NCBI RefSeq assembly: GCF_001713355.1
Contig: NZ_CP016448.1
Span: 2,604,001 to 2,668,000 of the forward strand
From: Methyloversatilis sp. RAC08
Lineage (GTDB): Bacteria > Pseudomonadota > Gammaproteobacteria > Burkholderiales > Rhodocyclaceae
Length of the DNA: 64,000 nt
Reading direction: 5' to 3'
Shown: in pieces, positions 1-8,021 of the stretch
How positions within the stretch are numbered: position 1 is the first letter of the stretch
Layout of the letters: the number at the start of each line of letters is the position of its first letter
The notes under the pieces: model-generated
The model's database searches: none
Seen by the model: the letters and a program-made list of their open reading frames with translations, nothing else
What the model was told of the DNA's origin: nothing
Translations under genes and position numbers: made by a program

Positions 1-1145
1 AGCACCAGCAGACGTTCGCGGTCGAGCGCCGGCGTCTCTGCGCCATCGGGGGTATCGGCGCGGTCCTGCGCGCACACATAGACGGTCGGCGCGTCGACGA
101 TGCTGCGCCGCTGGAACACCGCAGCGAATTCGTCCGGGTAGTTTTCGGCGAAGAACACATTGTGGTGGTGCAGCGGAAAGCCTCGCGTGCGGCCATGAAC
201 GCACCAGGTGATGGCCGACAGCGAGCGTTCCGCCGGTTTGATGACCGGTGCGGCCGGCCGCACGGACGGCCCGAGCAGGCCGGTGGCCAGCGCCGACACG
301 TCGCCGTTGAACACCACGCGTTCGCAGTCGATGACTTCGCCACCGGCCAGCCGGACGCCAGCGACCCGACCGCCGCGCACGACGATCTCCTCCACCTGGC
401 AGTCGAAGCGGAAGCGGGCGCCGTGCCGCTCGGCCAGCGCCTGCAGCGCGTCGGCGACGCGGCGCATGCCACCTTCGACGATCCACACGCCGTCCTGTTC
501 GACGTGCGCGATCAGCATCAGCGTGGCCGGCGCGCGCAGCGGCGACGAACCGACATAGGTGGCGTAGCGGCCGAACAGCTGGCGCAGGCGCGGATCGCGG
601 AAGTACTCGCCGAGCGCGCTCCACAGCGTGCTCAGCGGCTGGGTGCGCCACAGCGCGCCGAGGTTGGCGAAACCGACGCGCTGCGTGAGCTCGATCGCCG
701 ACGGCCGCTGACCATCGATGAAGGGGCCGCGCAGGGTCTGGTAGATCTCGCGGCTGCGCGCGCAGAAGGCGCGGTAGCCGGCGGCGTCGTGCGCGCCGGC
801 GAAGTCGCCGATCGCCTCGACGCTGCGTTCGATGTCGGCAAACAGGTCGAGCCGGCCGCCTTCGCGCCAGGCGTGGCGCGCAAGTACCGAGGTGGTGTGC
901 AGGGTGAGTGCGTCGGTCAGCGAGGCGCCGGCGTCGGCGAACAGGGATTCGAAGGCCCAGCGCATCGTGAATACGGTCGGGCCGCCGTCGATGGCAGCGC
1001 TGCCCACCTTCACCTCGCGCATCTTGCCGCCGGGCGCAGGGGCGCGTTCGAGCAGCTGCACGTCGATACCGCGACGCGCCAGATCGACCGCGGCCGACAG
1101 TCCGCCCATGCCGGCGCCGATGACCACCACCCGTTCAGACGCCAC
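1..1145 (-). CDS. crtD: Methoxyneurosporene dehydrogenase CrtD, 3' end outside window
   Basis: FAD-dependent carotenoid desaturase acting on 1-hydroxy/1-methoxy carotenoids, introducing the 3,4 double bond in the spheroidene branch. The GTG start at 1145 is followed at once by the Rossmann dinucleotide motif (VVVIGAGMGGLSAA), then GPTVFTMRW and ARHAW, which I recognise as CrtD-like rather than CrtI-like. The frame stays open to position 1, so the C-terminal part lies outside the window. It starts 9 bp after the stop of the membrane protein gene at 1155-1904, so the two are probably one transcript. CrtI versus CrtD is a family judgement; the nearby crtC and crtF support CrtD. Confidence 0.85.
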   Translation of the reverse strand, partial: MASERVVVIGAGMGGLSAAVDLARRGIDVQLLERAPAPGGKMREVKVGSAAIDGGPTVFTMRWAFESLFADAGASLTDALTLHTTSVLARHAWREGGRLDLFADIERSVEAIGDFAGAHDAAGYRAFCARSREIYQTLRGPFIDGQRPSAIELTQRVGFANLGALWRTQPLSTLWSALGEYFRDPRLRQLFGRYATYVGSSPLRAPATLMLIAHVEQDGVWIVEGGMRRVADALQALAERHGARFRFDCQVEEIVVRGGRVAGVRLAGGEVIDCERVVFNGDVSALATGLLGPSVRPAAPVIKPAERSLSAITWCVHGRTRGFPLHHHNVFFAENYPDEFAAVFQRRSIVDAPTVYVCAQDRADTPDGAETPALDRERLLV

Positions 1146-1154
1146 GCCCGCCCT

Positions 1155-1904
1155 TCACGCGCGTTGCCCGGCCGGCAGCGCGGCACGCGGGCGCGCCAGC
1201 TTGCGCCACTGATACAGGATGATGGCCAGCCCTACAGTCAGCGGAATTGCCCACAGCACCGGATGCAGCGCCAGCGTCGGGAAGGTGCGCACCGCGCCGA
1301 AGGCAAAGAAGGCCGTGTAGACCGAAATGCCGGCGCCGACCAGCGCCTTGATGTGTTCGCGCAGCCAGTCATTGGCCGCCGGCTGGCGCTTGTACAGGAA
1401 CCACAGATTGGTGCCGACCGTCGCCCAGCCGATCAGTGACACGCCGAGCATCAAGGGCTGACCGATCAGCAGACCCTGCACGGCGCAGTTCGTGGCGGTG
1501 ATGAAGGTTGCGGCCTGCAGGCCGAGATTCACCGATTCCCGGTTGGCCGTGTGGTCGCGCCGGTTGCGGATGCACTGCCAGCCGTACCAGGCCAGGTTCA
1601 GCGTCAATGTGGCCAGTGCCAGCATCATCCAGCCGAAGATCGCCCGCACCAGTGCCGGGTCGCGGAAATCGGCGTGTTCGGTCAGGTGCGGGTGGGTCGA
1701 CACCGGGTCGGCCAGCGTGCACAGGCTGATGCCGATCGCCGCCGTGCCGGTCAGCAGCATGGTCACCGTGAACACCTTGCCGACAGTGCGATGCGCGGTG
1801 CCGCCCTTCTTCGCGAATACCGGCACCCAGAACGCGAGCAGGCCGGTAGCGCCGGTCACGATGTGACTGGCGACGAAGAGGTGGAACAGCTCGGACACGG
1901 ACAT
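1155..1904 (-). CDS. DUF2306-like polytopic membrane protein upstream of crtD
   Basis: Predicted 249-residue inner-membrane protein with about seven hydrophobic segments. An N-terminal pattern HIVTGATGLLAFWVP followed by HRTVGKVF resembles the DUF2306 family of predicted membrane proteins, whose function is unknown. I chose the ATG at 1904 (MSVSELF) over an upstream in-frame codon at 1931. It is transcribed away from the P450 gene and is followed after 9 bp by crtD, so it probably shares crtD regulation. Nothing in the sequence assigns a role; the conserved histidines in the first loop could bind a cofactor, but that is speculation. Confidence 0.75.
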   Translation of the reverse strand: MSVSELFHLFVASHIVTGATGLLAFWVPVFAKKGGTAHRTVGKVFTVTMLLTGTAAIGISLCTLADPVSTHPHLTEHADFRDPALVRAIFGWMMLALATLTLNLAWYGWQCIRNRRDHTANRESVNLGLQAATFITATNCAVQGLLIGQPLMLGVSLIGWATVGTNLWFLYKRQPAANDWLREHIKALVGAGISVYTAFFAFGAVRTFPTLALHPVLWAIPLTVGLAIILYQWRKLARPRAALPAGQRA

Positions 1905-1993
1905 TGTTGCGCGCTCGACAGGCCTTGCCAAAGGTGAGGGGCGGGATCCACATGTCGACTCAGGCGGGTGCTTGAGACATTGACACTTCGCAC

Positions 1994-2011
1994 TGTAACC
2001 TCAGGCGGACA
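1994..2011. promoter_or_regulatory. Putative PpsR/CrtJ operator in P450/crtD divergent region
   Basis: TGTAACCTCAGGCGGACA matches TGT-N12-ACA, the consensus bound by PpsR/CrtJ. It sits between the divergent genes starting at 1904 (minus) and 2170 (plus). The inner bases are less symmetric than at the bchI or crtB sites, so this is a weaker call. No convincing -35/-10 pair was seen around it. Confidence 0.45.
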
Positions 2012-2169
2012 GATTCGGTATCGTGCAGTGCGGCAAGCCGGATCCGGGTCCCGCACCTATACTCGGGCCGCAACGCGGAGCGGGCTGCCCGTCCGGGCGT
2101 CGTCTGCACCGCCGGACCGACCGACAGACCCAGCAACGTACACACCAACGCACACGGACAGCGGCCGAA

Positions 2170-3582
2170 GTGACAGCTTTTCCTGCGGGCATCGATGCCC
2201 GCCCGACCTACATTCCGCCACGGCCGCAGGCGCTGTCGCCCATCATTTCGCTGTTCCGGCTGATCGCGCAGGGCGATGGCGACCTGCTGAGCCTGCTGCC
2301 CGCCGACGCCTACCGCGTGCCGGTCGGCCACCTGGGCTATTCGCGGCGGCAGATACTGATCGTCAATGATCCGCAGCTCTACCGCAACATCCTGACCGAT
2401 CCGACCGACATCTATCCGAAGAACGACCTGATGGTGGGCGCGCTGGAACCGCTGGTCGGCAACTCGATCTTCGTGTCGTCCGGCGACACCTGGCGCAAGC
2501 AGCGCCGCATGATCGATCCCGCCTTTTCGCACATGCGTCTCGGTCAGGCCTTTCCGTCGATGGCGGCCGGCGTCGATGCGTATGAAGACAAGCTGCGCGA
2601 GCATGCGCTGACCGGCGAAGCCTTTTCGCTCGATCTGGCGATGAGTCACCTGACGGCCGACATCATCTGCCGCACAGTGTTTTCGACCTCGTTCGACACC
2701 CGGGCGTCGCGCGAGGTGTTCGACGCCTTCACGCTGTTCGAGCGCAGCGTGGCCCAGGTCGAGTGGAAGCGGCTCATTTTCGATCCGGCGTGGCAGCGCG
2801 TCGATCAGCGCCCGGACGTCGAAGCGGCCTGTCACATCATCCGCGAGCGGCTGGGCGAGCTGGTCGATACCCATCTGACCGGTCCGATCACGCGCTGGAA
2901 CGACATCGCCGCCGAAATGGTGAATGCCGAAGATCCGGAAACCGGCTACCGATTCGACCGCAAGGAGCTGATCGACCAGCTGGGCGTGATGTTCCTCGCC
3001 GGCCACGAAACGACGGCCAGCGTGCTCACCTGGGTGTTCTTCATCCTGAGTTCGCAGCACGACACGGTGGCGCGCATGCGCGCCGAGGTCGATGCCGTGG
3101 TGGGCGAAGGCGACATCGGCTTCGAGCACATCCGCCGGCTCACCTTCACGCGCAACGTGTTCCGCGAAACCATGCGGCTGTACCCGCCGATCACTTTCAT
3201 TCCGCGCGTCGCGGCCGAGGCGACGCAGATCGGCAAATACCGGGTGAAGCGGGGCGCGATGATCATGATTTCGCCGTGGACCATCCACCGCAACGAGAAT
3301 TACTGGCGCAACGCCCACCATTTCGATCCCGACCGTTTCAGCACCGAACGCGAGCACGAACTGGTGCCCGGCGCCTATCTGCCATTCGGGCTCGGACCGC
3401 GCGTGTGCGTCGGCGCCGCCTTCGCGACCACCGAAGCGACGCTGATCCTGGCGCGCCTGGTACGCCGTTTCGATTTCAGCGCGCTCGACGCCGATGCGGT
3501 GCGACCGGTGGCGCGCCTGACGACGCGGCCGAAGCACCAGATCATGTGCCGCGTGCGTCTGCGCGAGCGGGCCGGCACATGA
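2170..3582 (+). CDS. Cytochrome P450 embedded in the photosynthesis cluster
   Basis: 470-residue soluble cytochrome P450 monooxygenase if started at the GTG at 2170; the open frame extends to 2023, but the upstream part is low-complexity and unlike the family. Visible family features: I-helix AGHETT at residues 277-282, K-helix ExxR (E333, R336) and the heme loop FGLGPRVCVG with the axial cysteine at 413. There is no N-terminal membrane anchor. Its stop overlaps the start of the ATP-grasp gene (ATGA), so the two are translationally coupled. A TGT-N12-ACA site lies about 160 bp upstream. I know of no P450 in the standard photosynthesis gene set. Carotenoid, tetrapyrrole or lipid substrates are all possible; none can be chosen from sequence. 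A redox partner gene is not adjacent. Confidence 0.9.
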   Translation: MTAFPAGIDARPTYIPPRPQALSPIISLFRLIAQGDGDLLSLLPADAYRVPVGHLGYSRRQILIVNDPQLYRNILTDPTDIYPKNDLMVGALEPLVGNSIFVSSGDTWRKQRRMIDPAFSHMRLGQAFPSMAAGVDAYEDKLREHALTGEAFSLDLAMSHLTADIICRTVFSTSFDTRASREVFDAFTLFERSVAQVEWKRLIFDPAWQRVDQRPDVEAACHIIRERLGELVDTHLTGPITRWNDIAAEMVNAEDPETGYRFDRKELIDQLGVMFLAGHETTASVLTWVFFILSSQHDTVARMRAEVDAVVGEGDIGFEHIRRLTFTRNVFRETMRLYPPITFIPRVAAEATQIGKYRVKRGAMIMISPWTIHRNENYWRNAHHFDPDRFSTEREHELVPGAYLPFGLGPRVCVGAAFATTEATLILARLVRRFDFSALDADAVRPVARLTTRPKHQIMCRVRLRERAGT

Positions 3583-4847
3583 AACCGGTCGTGCTGATCA
3601 CGCTCGGCCGCCTGCCCAAGGGGCTGGATCTGGCGCGCAGCTTTCACCGGCTCGGTTGGCGCGTCATCGTGGCCGAACCTTTCAGGTGGCATCTGAGCGC
3701 GATGTCGAATGCGGTGGCGCGGCGCTACACGGTGAGCGCGCCGGCGCTCGGCCGCGAACGCTATCTGGACGAGTTGCGCGACATCGTGCTGAAGGAAGGC
3801 GTCGACCTCGTGGTGCCGGTGTCGGAAGAAATCATGCACGCCAGCCATCTGGCCGGTCGGCTGCCGGTCGGTGTGCAGCTGTATGCGATGCCGCCCGAGG
3901 TGCTGATGCCGCTGCACGACAAGCTGCAGTTCATCGGCCGCTGCCGCGATTACGGTGTGGCCGCGCCGGCCACCTGTGCGCTGGGCACACCGGGCGCTGT
4001 CGACCTGGCCGAGGCGGGCGACCACATCGTGAAGCCGGTCTATTCCTGCTCCGGTCGGGGCGTGCTGTTCCGCCGGCAGGGCGAGGCGCTGCCCGAGGTC
4101 GCGCCTGGCCAGCCCGCCATCGTGCAGCGCTGGGTCAAGGGCAATGTGCTGAGCACCTTTTCGATCGCTGCCGCCGGCCAGCCGCTGGTGACCGTGGTGT
4201 ATCGCGGCGCGGTCATGTCGGGCACCGTGTCCGTGTGTTTCGAGCGTGTCACCGAAGCCGACCCGCAGCACCGGCCGGTCATCGACTGGGTCAGCCGGTT
4301 CATCGCCGCAGCGGGCTTCACCGGCTTCATTTCCTTTGACCTGGTGGTGGATGCCGACGGCCAGGCGCACGGCATCGAGTGCAATCCGCGCGCCACCAGC
4401 GGCCTGCATTTCGTCGATCCGGACGACCTGGCGCGCGCCGTGGTGGCGCCGGACGGGGTGTTGGCAGGGACGCAGCCGGTTCGTTTCCGCCGGCAGCTGC
4501 TGATGCAGCAGTTCTACCCCTGCCTGACCGAAGTGCAGAAGTCGATGTTCAGCCCGAAGGCCTTCGGGCCGGACTTCAGGCGCAACCTTTCGCGCTTCCT
4601 GCGCGCGCGCGACGTGACCTGGCGCTGGCGCGATCCGCTGCCCTTCATCACGATGCCGCTGACCGCGTCGCAGATCATCTGGCTGTCGATCCGCAGCGGT
4701 GCGACCTTCGGCGAAGTCGCCACGCTCGACGTCGGGCTGTATGCGCCGGACGAGACGACGGCGACATCCGGAACCCTGCCGGACACGACCGAAGGGACCG
4801 CCCCGGGATCCTCATCCGGCCCCGCTTCGCCTTCCGCAGTGTCCTGA
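3579..4847 (+). CDS. ATP-grasp ligase-like protein coupled to P450
   Basis: 422-residue protein with an ATP-grasp fold like carboxylate-amine ligases and carbamoyl-phosphate synthase domains. Seen: an N-terminal pre-ATP-grasp region (VVLITLGRLPKGLDLAR), a DKLQF segment near residue 110, the nucleotide-binding HIVKPVYSCSGRGV stretch near 150, and the metal-binding ECNPR at 267-271. The C-terminal 130 residues are unlike a standard ATP-grasp domain and end in a Ser/Thr/Pro-rich tail. The start overlaps the P450 stop by 4 bp. Family knowledge predicts an acyl-phosphate intermediate and formation of an amide, ester or thioester bond. Substrate unknown. bchI follows 107 bp later with its own PpsR-type site. 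Confidence 0.85.
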   Translation: MKPVVLITLGRLPKGLDLARSFHRLGWRVIVAEPFRWHLSAMSNAVARRYTVSAPALGRERYLDELRDIVLKEGVDLVVPVSEEIMHASHLAGRLPVGVQLYAMPPEVLMPLHDKLQFIGRCRDYGVAAPATCALGTPGAVDLAEAGDHIVKPVYSCSGRGVLFRRQGEALPEVAPGQPAIVQRWVKGNVLSTFSIAAAGQPLVTVVYRGAVMSGTVSVCFERVTEADPQHRPVIDWVSRFIAAAGFTGFISFDLVVDADGQAHGIECNPRATSGLHFVDPDDLARAVVAPDGVLAGTQPVRFRRQLLMQQFYPCLTEVQKSMFSPKAFGPDFRRNLSRFLRARDVTWRWRDPLPFITMPLTASQIIWLSIRSGATFGEVATLDVGLYAPDETTATSGTLPDTTEGTAPGSSSGPASPSAVS

Positions 4848-4868
4848 GTGCGCTGGACAGCCCTCAGG

Positions 4869-4886
4869 TGTCACTCTAAAGTGACA
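4869..4886. promoter_or_regulatory. PpsR/CrtJ operator upstream of bchI
   Basis: TGTCACTCTAAAGTGACA is a nearly perfect dyad matching TGT-N12-ACA with TGTCAC/GTGACA arms. It lies 68 bp before the bchI start and just after the ATP-grasp stop. This indicates that bchID have their own repressible promoter rather than depending only on the P450 transcript. Confidence 0.75.
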
Positions 4887-4954
4887 CGCCGCGACGCAGG
4901 CGCGTCATTCAATCCGGGTGCGCGCAGCGCGCGGCCCTGACCCGAGGTTTGTCG

Positions 4955-5974
4955 ATGTCACAACCCTTCCCGTTCTCGGCCATTGTCGGCCAGGACGAAA
5001 TGAAACTGGCCATCCTGGTCGCCACCGTCGATGCGTCCATCGGCGGCGTGCTGGTATTCGGCGACCGCGGTACCGGCAAGTCGACCGCGGTGCGCGCGCT
5101 GGCGGCACTGCTGCCGAAGATGCGCGCGGTCGTCGGCTGCCCCTATCAGTGCGATCCGGCCGACGGTGCGCCGTGCTGCGTGCAGTGTGCGGCCGGCAAG
5201 GGCACGCTGAAGAGCCACCTCGTGCCGGTGCCGGTGGTCGACATGCCGCTCGGCGCGACCGAAGACCGGGTGGTCGGCGCGCTCGATCTCGAGCGCGCGC
5301 TGACGCGCGGTGAAAAGGCCTTCGAGCCCGGCCTGCTGGCGCGTGCCAACCGCGGCTTCCTGTACATCGACGAGGTCAACCTGCTTGAAGACCACCTCGT
5401 CGACCTGCTGATCGACGTTGCCGCGTCGGGCGAAAACCTGGTCGAGCGCGAAGGCCTGAGCGTGCGCCATCCGGCGCGCTTCGTCATCGTCGGCAGCGGC
5501 AATCCGGAAGAGGGCGAATTGCGTCCGCAGCTGCTCGACCGCTTCGGCCTGTCGGTCGAGGTGACGACGCCGACCGACCTGCCGACCCGGGTCGAGGTGG
5601 TGCGCCGGCGCGATGCGTACGAGCGTGACCGCGATGCCTTCGTCGCGCACTGGAAGAAGCACGACGACAAGCTGCGCAAGAAGATCGTCGCGGCGCGCGA
5701 ACGCCTGCCCGGCGTGCAGGTGCCTGATGGCGTGGTCGAGCAGGCAGCCCGTCTGTGCATGGCACTCGGTACCGATGGCCTGCGTGGCGAACTGACGCTC
5801 ATTCGCGCCGCCCGCGCGCTGGCGGCCTTCGACGGCGATGACGCGGTGAGCGACGCCCATCTGCGCCGCATCGCGCCATCCGCGCTGCGCCACCGCCTGC
5901 GCCGCGATCCGCTGGATGACGCCGGTTCCGGCGCGCGTGTCGATCGCGCGGTGGAAGAGCTGTTTGGAAAATAG
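4955..5974 (+). CDS. bchI: Magnesium chelatase subunit BchI
   Basis: AAA+ ATPase subunit of Mg-chelatase that, with BchD, drives Mg2+ insertion into protoporphyrin IX bound to BchH. 339 residues, normal for the family. Walker A GDRGTGKST at 36-44, Walker B LYIDEVNLL, and the sensor region SGNPEEGELRPQLLDRF are visible. The ATG at 4955 is preferred over a TTG six bases upstream because it sits at proper distance from GAGG at 4944. The bchD frame opens before the bchI stop, indicating coupling. Confidence 0.97.
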   Translation: MSQPFPFSAIVGQDEMKLAILVATVDASIGGVLVFGDRGTGKSTAVRALAALLPKMRAVVGCPYQCDPADGAPCCVQCAAGKGTLKSHLVPVPVVDMPLGATEDRVVGALDLERALTRGEKAFEPGLLARANRGFLYIDEVNLLEDHLVDLLIDVAASGENLVEREGLSVRHPARFVIVGSGNPEEGELRPQLLDRFGLSVEVTTPTDLPTRVEVVRRRDAYERDRDAFVAHWKKHDDKLRKKIVAARERLPGVQVPDGVVEQAARLCMALGTDGLRGELTLIRAARALAAFDGDDAVSDAHLRRIAPSALRHRLRRDPLDDAGSGARVDRAVEELFGK

Positions 5975-7787
5975 CGCCACACCCGGCGCCGAGCAGGCGA
6001 CGGTCGTCGATGACCCCTGGTTGCGCGCTGCGCTGGCCTGTGCGCTGTGTGCGGTCGATCCGGTCGGCACCGGCGGTGTGCGCCTGCATGCCCAGGCAGG
6101 ACCGGTGCGTGACGCCTGGCTCGCGCAATTGCGCGACATGCTGCCGCCCGGTACGCCGATGCGCCGCGTGCCCTTCAACGTCACCGACGGTCGTCTGCTG
6201 GGCGGGCTGGACCTCACCGCCACGCTGCGTGCCGGCCGGCCGGTCGCCGAGCGCGGCCTGCTGGTCGACGCGCACGGCGGGTTCGTGTTGCTGGCGATGG
6301 CCGAGCGCCTGCCGCCCGGAACCGCCGCCCGTGTCACCGCGGTGATGGACGCGGGCGAAGTGGCATTGGCGCGTGACGGCATTGCGCTGACCAGCGCGGC
6401 GGCGTTTGCCGTGATTGCGCTCGACGAAGGGCTGGAGGACGAGCCGCTGTCGACAGCGTTGTGCGACCGGCTGGCCTTCCATCTCGATCTCGATGGCTTG
6501 CGCGCGCAGACCTGTACGCTACTGCCGGTGAGCGCCGCCGACATCGAACAGGCGCGTGCGCGTCTGCCGGTGGTCATCGTGCCGCCGGGTGCCACCGAAG
6601 CACTGGCGGCGACTGCACTCGCACTTGGCGTCACGTCGATGCGCGCGTTGCTGCAGTCGGTGCGGGTGGCGCGCGCGGCCGCGGCGCTCGATGGCCGCGA
6701 TGCGGTGGCCGCCGACGATGTGACGCTGGCCGCCCAGCTTGTGCTCGCGCCGCGTGCCACGCAGTTTCCGACCAGCGAAACGGCGCCCGAACAGGCCGAT
6801 GCCTCGCCGCCGGAGCCGGACGACACGCCCCCCGAAGACACGCCGCCGCCCGAACCCGAGGCGGAGCAGGATGCATCGGACAGCGACGCGCAGCCACCGG
6901 CCGACCGGCCGCTGGATGACGTGGTGCTGGAAGCTGCACAGGCGGCCATTCCACCGGGACTGCTGGCGCGTCTGCAGGCGGCGGCCGGGCGCCTGCCGCG
7001 CGCGCGCAGCGCCGGACGTGCCGGTGCGCTGCGCGCCGGCGGTCTGCGCGGCCGGCCGGCCGGCATCCGCCGCGGCACACCCGGCAACGGCGCGCGCCTG
7101 AACCTGATCGAAACGCTGCGCGCGGCCGCGCCCTGGCAGCCACTGCGTCGTGCCGCCCGCGCTTCTGCGCCGTCGAACTGCCTGATCGATGTACGGCCGG
7201 ATGACTTCCGCATCACCCGCTTCGCACAGCGCTCGGAAACCACGACCATCTTCCTGGTCGACGCCTCCGGGTCGTCGGCGCTGAACCGGCTGGCCGAAGC
7301 CAAGGGTGCGGTCGAACTGCTGCTGGCGGACTGTTATGTGCGGCGCGACCGCGTCGCCTTGATCGCCTTCCGCGGCACCGGCGCCGAGGTGCTGCTGCCG
7401 CCGACCCGTTCGCTGGTGCGCGCCAAGCGCAGTCTGGCCGGTCTGCCCGGCGGTGGCGGCACGCCGCTGGCCGCCGGCATTGATGCCGGCTGGCTGCTGG
7501 CCGACGCGGTGCAGCGCCGGGGCGACACGCCGACGCTGGTGCTGCTGACCGACGGTCGTGCCAATGTGGCGCGCGACGGTGCAGGTGGTCGTGCCCGCGC
7601 CGAGGAGGATGCGCGCTCGGCCGCGCGCCGGGTACGCGCCAGCGCCTTCCGTGCGCTGTTCATCGATACGTCGCCACGGCCGCAGCCTGCCGCGCGGGAA
7701 CTGGCACTCGACATGGCGGCGATGTACATGCCGCTGTCGGCGGCCGACGCGGTCAGCATTTCGAAGATCGTCCGCGCGATCGGCTGA
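5964..7787 (+). CDS. bchD: Magnesium chelatase subunit BchD
   Basis: Mg-chelatase D subunit, about 607 residues: an AAA-like N-terminal half without a good Walker A, an acidic proline-rich linker near residues 270-310 (PPEPDDTPPEDTPPPEPE), and a C-terminal von Willebrand A domain with the MIDAS motif DASGSS and a TDGRAN loop. The start is uncertain. The TTG at 5964, overlapping bchI by 11 bp with GGAAGAG before it, gives a product beginning LENSATPG; the open frame extends to 5916, and later GTG codons are also possible. It forms the hexameric platform with BchI. A 234-bp gap with a promoter separates it from crtB. Confidence 0.93.
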   Translation: MENSATPGAEQATVVDDPWLRAALACALCAVDPVGTGGVRLHAQAGPVRDAWLAQLRDMLPPGTPMRRVPFNVTDGRLLGGLDLTATLRAGRPVAERGLLVDAHGGFVLLAMAERLPPGTAARVTAVMDAGEVALARDGIALTSAAAFAVIALDEGLEDEPLSTALCDRLAFHLDLDGLRAQTCTLLPVSAADIEQARARLPVVIVPPGATEALAATALALGVTSMRALLQSVRVARAAAALDGRDAVAADDVTLAAQLVLAPRATQFPTSETAPEQADASPPEPDDTPPEDTPPPEPEAEQDASDSDAQPPADRPLDDVVLEAAQAAIPPGLLARLQAAAGRLPRARSAGRAGALRAGGLRGRPAGIRRGTPGNGARLNLIETLRAAAPWQPLRRAARASAPSNCLIDVRPDDFRITRFAQRSETTTIFLVDASGSSALNRLAEAKGAVELLLADCYVRRDRVALIAFRGTGAEVLLPPTRSLVRAKRSLAGLPGGGGTPLAAGIDAGWLLADAVQRRGDTPTLVLLTDGRANVARDGAGGRARAEEDARSAARRVRASAFRALFIDTSPRPQPAARELALDMAAMYMPLSAADAVSISKIVRAIG

Positions 7788-7868
7788 GCAGTCGGCTGCG
7801 GCGGGCCCATGCGGTATACCCGCGCACGATTGGGCGGGCTGACGAGTGTCAATCTTTCGAGAAATTTA

Positions 7869-7897
7869 TTGTCAATTCAAATTGACATACCTATACT
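7869..7897 (+). promoter_or_regulatory. Putative sigma70 promoter for crtB
   Basis: TTGTCA (7869-7874), 17-bp spacer, TATACT (7892-7897). The -35 lies inside the PpsR-type palindrome, so repressor binding would occlude polymerase. The predicted transcript leader before the crtB ATG is about 115 nt. Confidence 0.55.
7870..7887. promoter_or_regulatory. PpsR/CrtJ operator upstream of crtB
   Basis: TGTCAATTCAAATTGACA is a perfect 18-bp dyad of the TGT-N12-ACA type. A degenerate half-site copy (TGTCAATC at 7847) lies 5 bp upstream, compatible with cooperative paired binding. The palindrome overlaps the -35 of the promoter at 7869-7897. Confidence 0.8.
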
Positions 7898-8021
7898 CGA
7901 TCCACAATGATGTCCCCGTCCGCCCTGTCAGGAATTGCCGTGTTCATCGGTCGCCCGTCGTCGCGCATCGTGGCCGCTGAAGCGTCGTCTATCCCCGGCG
8001 GTGCGTCGCAGCGTGACCTGC

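Noticed and set aside
162-1439. Long plus-strand open frame opposite crtD
   Set aside because: Arg/Ala/Gln-rich shadow product of high-GC DNA; the minus strand encodes a clear CrtD with FAD motif.
1960-3537. 525-codon minus-strand frame opposite the P450
   Set aside because: No family features; antisense to a P450 with all diagnostic motifs, including covering its promoter region.
4840-4860. TGTCC-N14-type dyad just before the bchI operator as a second PpsR site
   Set aside because: Arm spacing is 14 rather than 12 bases, so it does not fit the operator pattern.
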